Assembly: GCA_949825045.1 (NCBI GenBank)
Contig: OX463822.1
Location: forward strand, 31,746,703-31,810,702
DNA length: 64,000 nucleotides
Source: Argyresthia goedartella
Taxonomy: Eukaryota > Arthropoda > Insecta > Lepidoptera > Argyresthiidae
Direction of reading: 5' to 3'
Position numbers and translations under genes: made by a program. Within the stretch, counting starts at the first letter, position 1; each line of letters opens with the position of its first letter. The notes below the pieces were generated by a model, which saw nothing but the letters and a program-made list of their open reading frames with translations, did no database searches and was not told where the DNA came from. Of this stretch, positions 62,335-64,000 are shown one piece after another.

Positions 62335-62735
62335 ATTAATACTCGAGAGTGGGTTTATGAAACGAGCTGAGGGCGAGTTTCATAATAATATCACTCGAGA
62401 GTTTTAATGCCTAATTATGTACAGTTACATGCACTAGTTTATCTACACACATATCATAAGCTCTCTTTATTGTGTGTTGAACCGCATCTTCGACCGGCAT
62501 GGTGGCATTGATAATTGCTCAGCACTTTTTAGCTTGTTCAGTAGTACCAACTTCACAGACAAAGTAGGGGGCGCAACGCATCATAATATGTAGAAAATTT
62601 ACATATTATGGTCATAATGTTCTATATTCAGATAAGAAATGAGTTTTTACAAAGTAGTTAAACATTATGCTGATCGTAACGTGCGGTTTTTGGACGCAAT
62701 AAGAGGGTTTATGATACGTGTGTAGATAAAAAAGT
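62335..62735. repeat. Dispersed repeat, inverted copy of 29095-29445
   Basis: Reads from ACATAATGGAGGGTATTAAT to GATACGTGTGTAGATAA, reverse complement of the copies at 29095 and 55605. Confidence 0.7.
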
Positions 62736-62931
62736 GTTTTAGCTTATCTCACCAAAATAAAACTGATATGGTTAACTAATCAGCACCGGTTATAAATAAA
62801 ACAAACATGGAGTGTGGCGGGTGGCGTGGAATGTGACGTCATCCGCCGCCGCCGCGATAAATGGCGGCCATTTAGCCGCTAAAATTTACTCCGTGATTTC
62901 ATATGTGATTTTAATAGTGATAATGATTGTT

Positions 62932-63160
62932 TTCTTTATTCTTTATTCTTTATTCTTTATTGCATAGATAGTATAAAGTTACAGACAATTAAAAGTAATG
63001 TAATAAGCAAAGGCGAGCTTATCTCTAAAAAGAGATTTCTTCCAGCAAACCTAGGCAGGACAGGAGAGTTAATTATACAGGAAAGTCCTAGTTCGCAATT
63101 ACACTATACATACGGACGCAAATTACTTTCAAAATATATATAAACTATACAAAATATAAA

Positions 63161-63204
<44 letters not shown>

Positions 63205-63997
63205 TTCCACTACATAAAATAAAATGTACAGCATGAACATACATAAACTATAATAAATCATACATATACCTACATAAATATGGTACCATTTACGGAAGAG
63301 AAAGGAAATGCACTTTCAATCTTTTCTTAAAAGTGAAAATTGAGGGACTTTCCCTAATAGCGCAGGGAAGTGCGTTCCACAGTCGGATTGCCCTTAACCT
63401 AAACGAGAGTTCGTAAGCGGCAGTGTTATGCCGAGGAGTTGAAAGGAGAGACACCGTGTGGGATCTCGGATTGCTATCCCTGGGGAAAAGAAAGTCAAAA
63501 CGTTGGCGTAGATATGTGGGGTATCGGGGATTTCGCAAAATATTGAACAGATAGGAGAGAATGTGCATGTCACGGCGAAAGCGGATCGGAAGCCACTCCA
63601 GCTCCTTACGATACTGGGAGACATGGTCATACTTGCGCAACCCGTAGATAAACCGAATCCCGAGATTTTGAAGTCGTTCGAGTTTGTTCAGTTGTTCTTC
63701 GTTCGCGCTGGCCCAACAAACATCCGCATAGTCTATTAAAGGTAGTAGAAGGGACTGAGCAAGAGTGATTTTAGTCTGCCGTGGCAGGAAGTACTGCAAT
63801 CTTCGGAGGGAGTGAAATGACGCAAAGACTCGTCTGCTGACCTCACAAACATGGGGCGACCAGGACAGCAAGTTGTCAAATATAACCCCAAGATTCTTAG
63901 CTTTCTCACTGTAATTAATTATGGTACCATCATACAATACAGGATCGACGGGCGAATTCTGTAGCAAGTTAAGCGAATGCCGTGTACCCATAATCAT
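62932..63997 (-). mobile_element. LINE 3' part, cut by the window end
   Basis: The minus-strand frame 63997-63290 is open to the window edge: KAKNLGVIFDNLLSWSPHV, PLIDYADVCWASANEEQLNK, LERLQNLGIRFIYGLRKYDH, RAIRLWNALPCAIRESPSIF, TFKKRLKVHFLSL. This is the C-terminal end of a LINE RT of the same family as 19551-20640. The 3' tail is (AATAAAG)n, seen as CTTTATT repeats at 62935-62965. A (TA)n tract at about 63163-63202 sits in the 3' UTR. The RT core is beyond 64000. Confidence 0.8.
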
Positions 63998-64000
63998 GGC

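Noticed and set aside
1..64000. CRISPR arrays, operons, bacterial promoters or ribosome binding sites
   Set aside because: Introns, LTR and non-LTR elements and animal genes show eukaryotic DNA; the tandem arrays have no alternating unique spacers.

Overview
This is a eukaryotic, intron-rich, AT-rich window from an insect. Lepidoptera is my best guess, from the repeat profile: RTE-type LINE 3' ends ending in CCCAGCAGTGGG-like sequence, BEL/Pao, mariner, CR1-like LINEs, tRNA-derived SINEs and many short inverted-repeat elements. That is inference; there is no rRNA or mitochondrial marker. Most bases are mobile-element sequence lying in very long introns. I rebuilt four host genes by splicing short open stretches whose GT/AG borders and codon phases agree.

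Host genes, left to right. (1) INTS7 (Integrator complex subunit 7), plus strand: last seven coding exons, 5762 to 28818, with the 5' part upstream of the window. (2) A two-exon leucine-rich-repeat, single-pass membrane protein, plus strand, 30389-33215. (3) Vang (Van Gogh/Strabismus, planar cell polarity), minus strand: five coding exons from 50707 down to 35523, ending in the PDZ-binding tail ETSV. (4) Slu7 (second-step splicing factor with a CCHC zinc knuckle), plus strand: nine exons from 52031 to 60208, 3' exons beyond the window. Vang and Slu7 are head to head with about 1.3 kb between them. The LRR gene and Vang converge.

Mobile DNA. A CR1-like LINE (PHD-finger ORF1, endonuclease/RT ORF2) fills 1 to about 4600 on the minus strand. 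A complete BEL/Pao retrotransposon (9287-16635; 545-bp LTRs, 5-bp target duplication) and a mariner (17150-18454) lie in INTS7's large intron. The main Vang intron carries an intron-containing DDE transposon with 22-bp terminal repeats (39940-47590). That transposon was itself hit by a 150-bp hAT-like element (8-bp duplication) and by a 5.45-kb OTU/endonuclease/RT retrotransposon (25-bp duplication). Slu7 introns hold SINEs, nested LINE fragments and a hAT remnant. A truncated LINE closes the window.

The most unusual pattern is repeated copying of coding-exon ends. INTS7 has a 95-bp array (about ten copies) and a 102-bp in-frame triplication, each spanning an exon 3' end plus its 5' splice site. 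Vang exon 2 and Slu7 exon 6 each have a nearby partial copy. Several near-perfect hairpins with 4-6 nt loops are a second pattern not explained by ordinary transposition. I found no CRISPR array, operon or prokaryotic gene.
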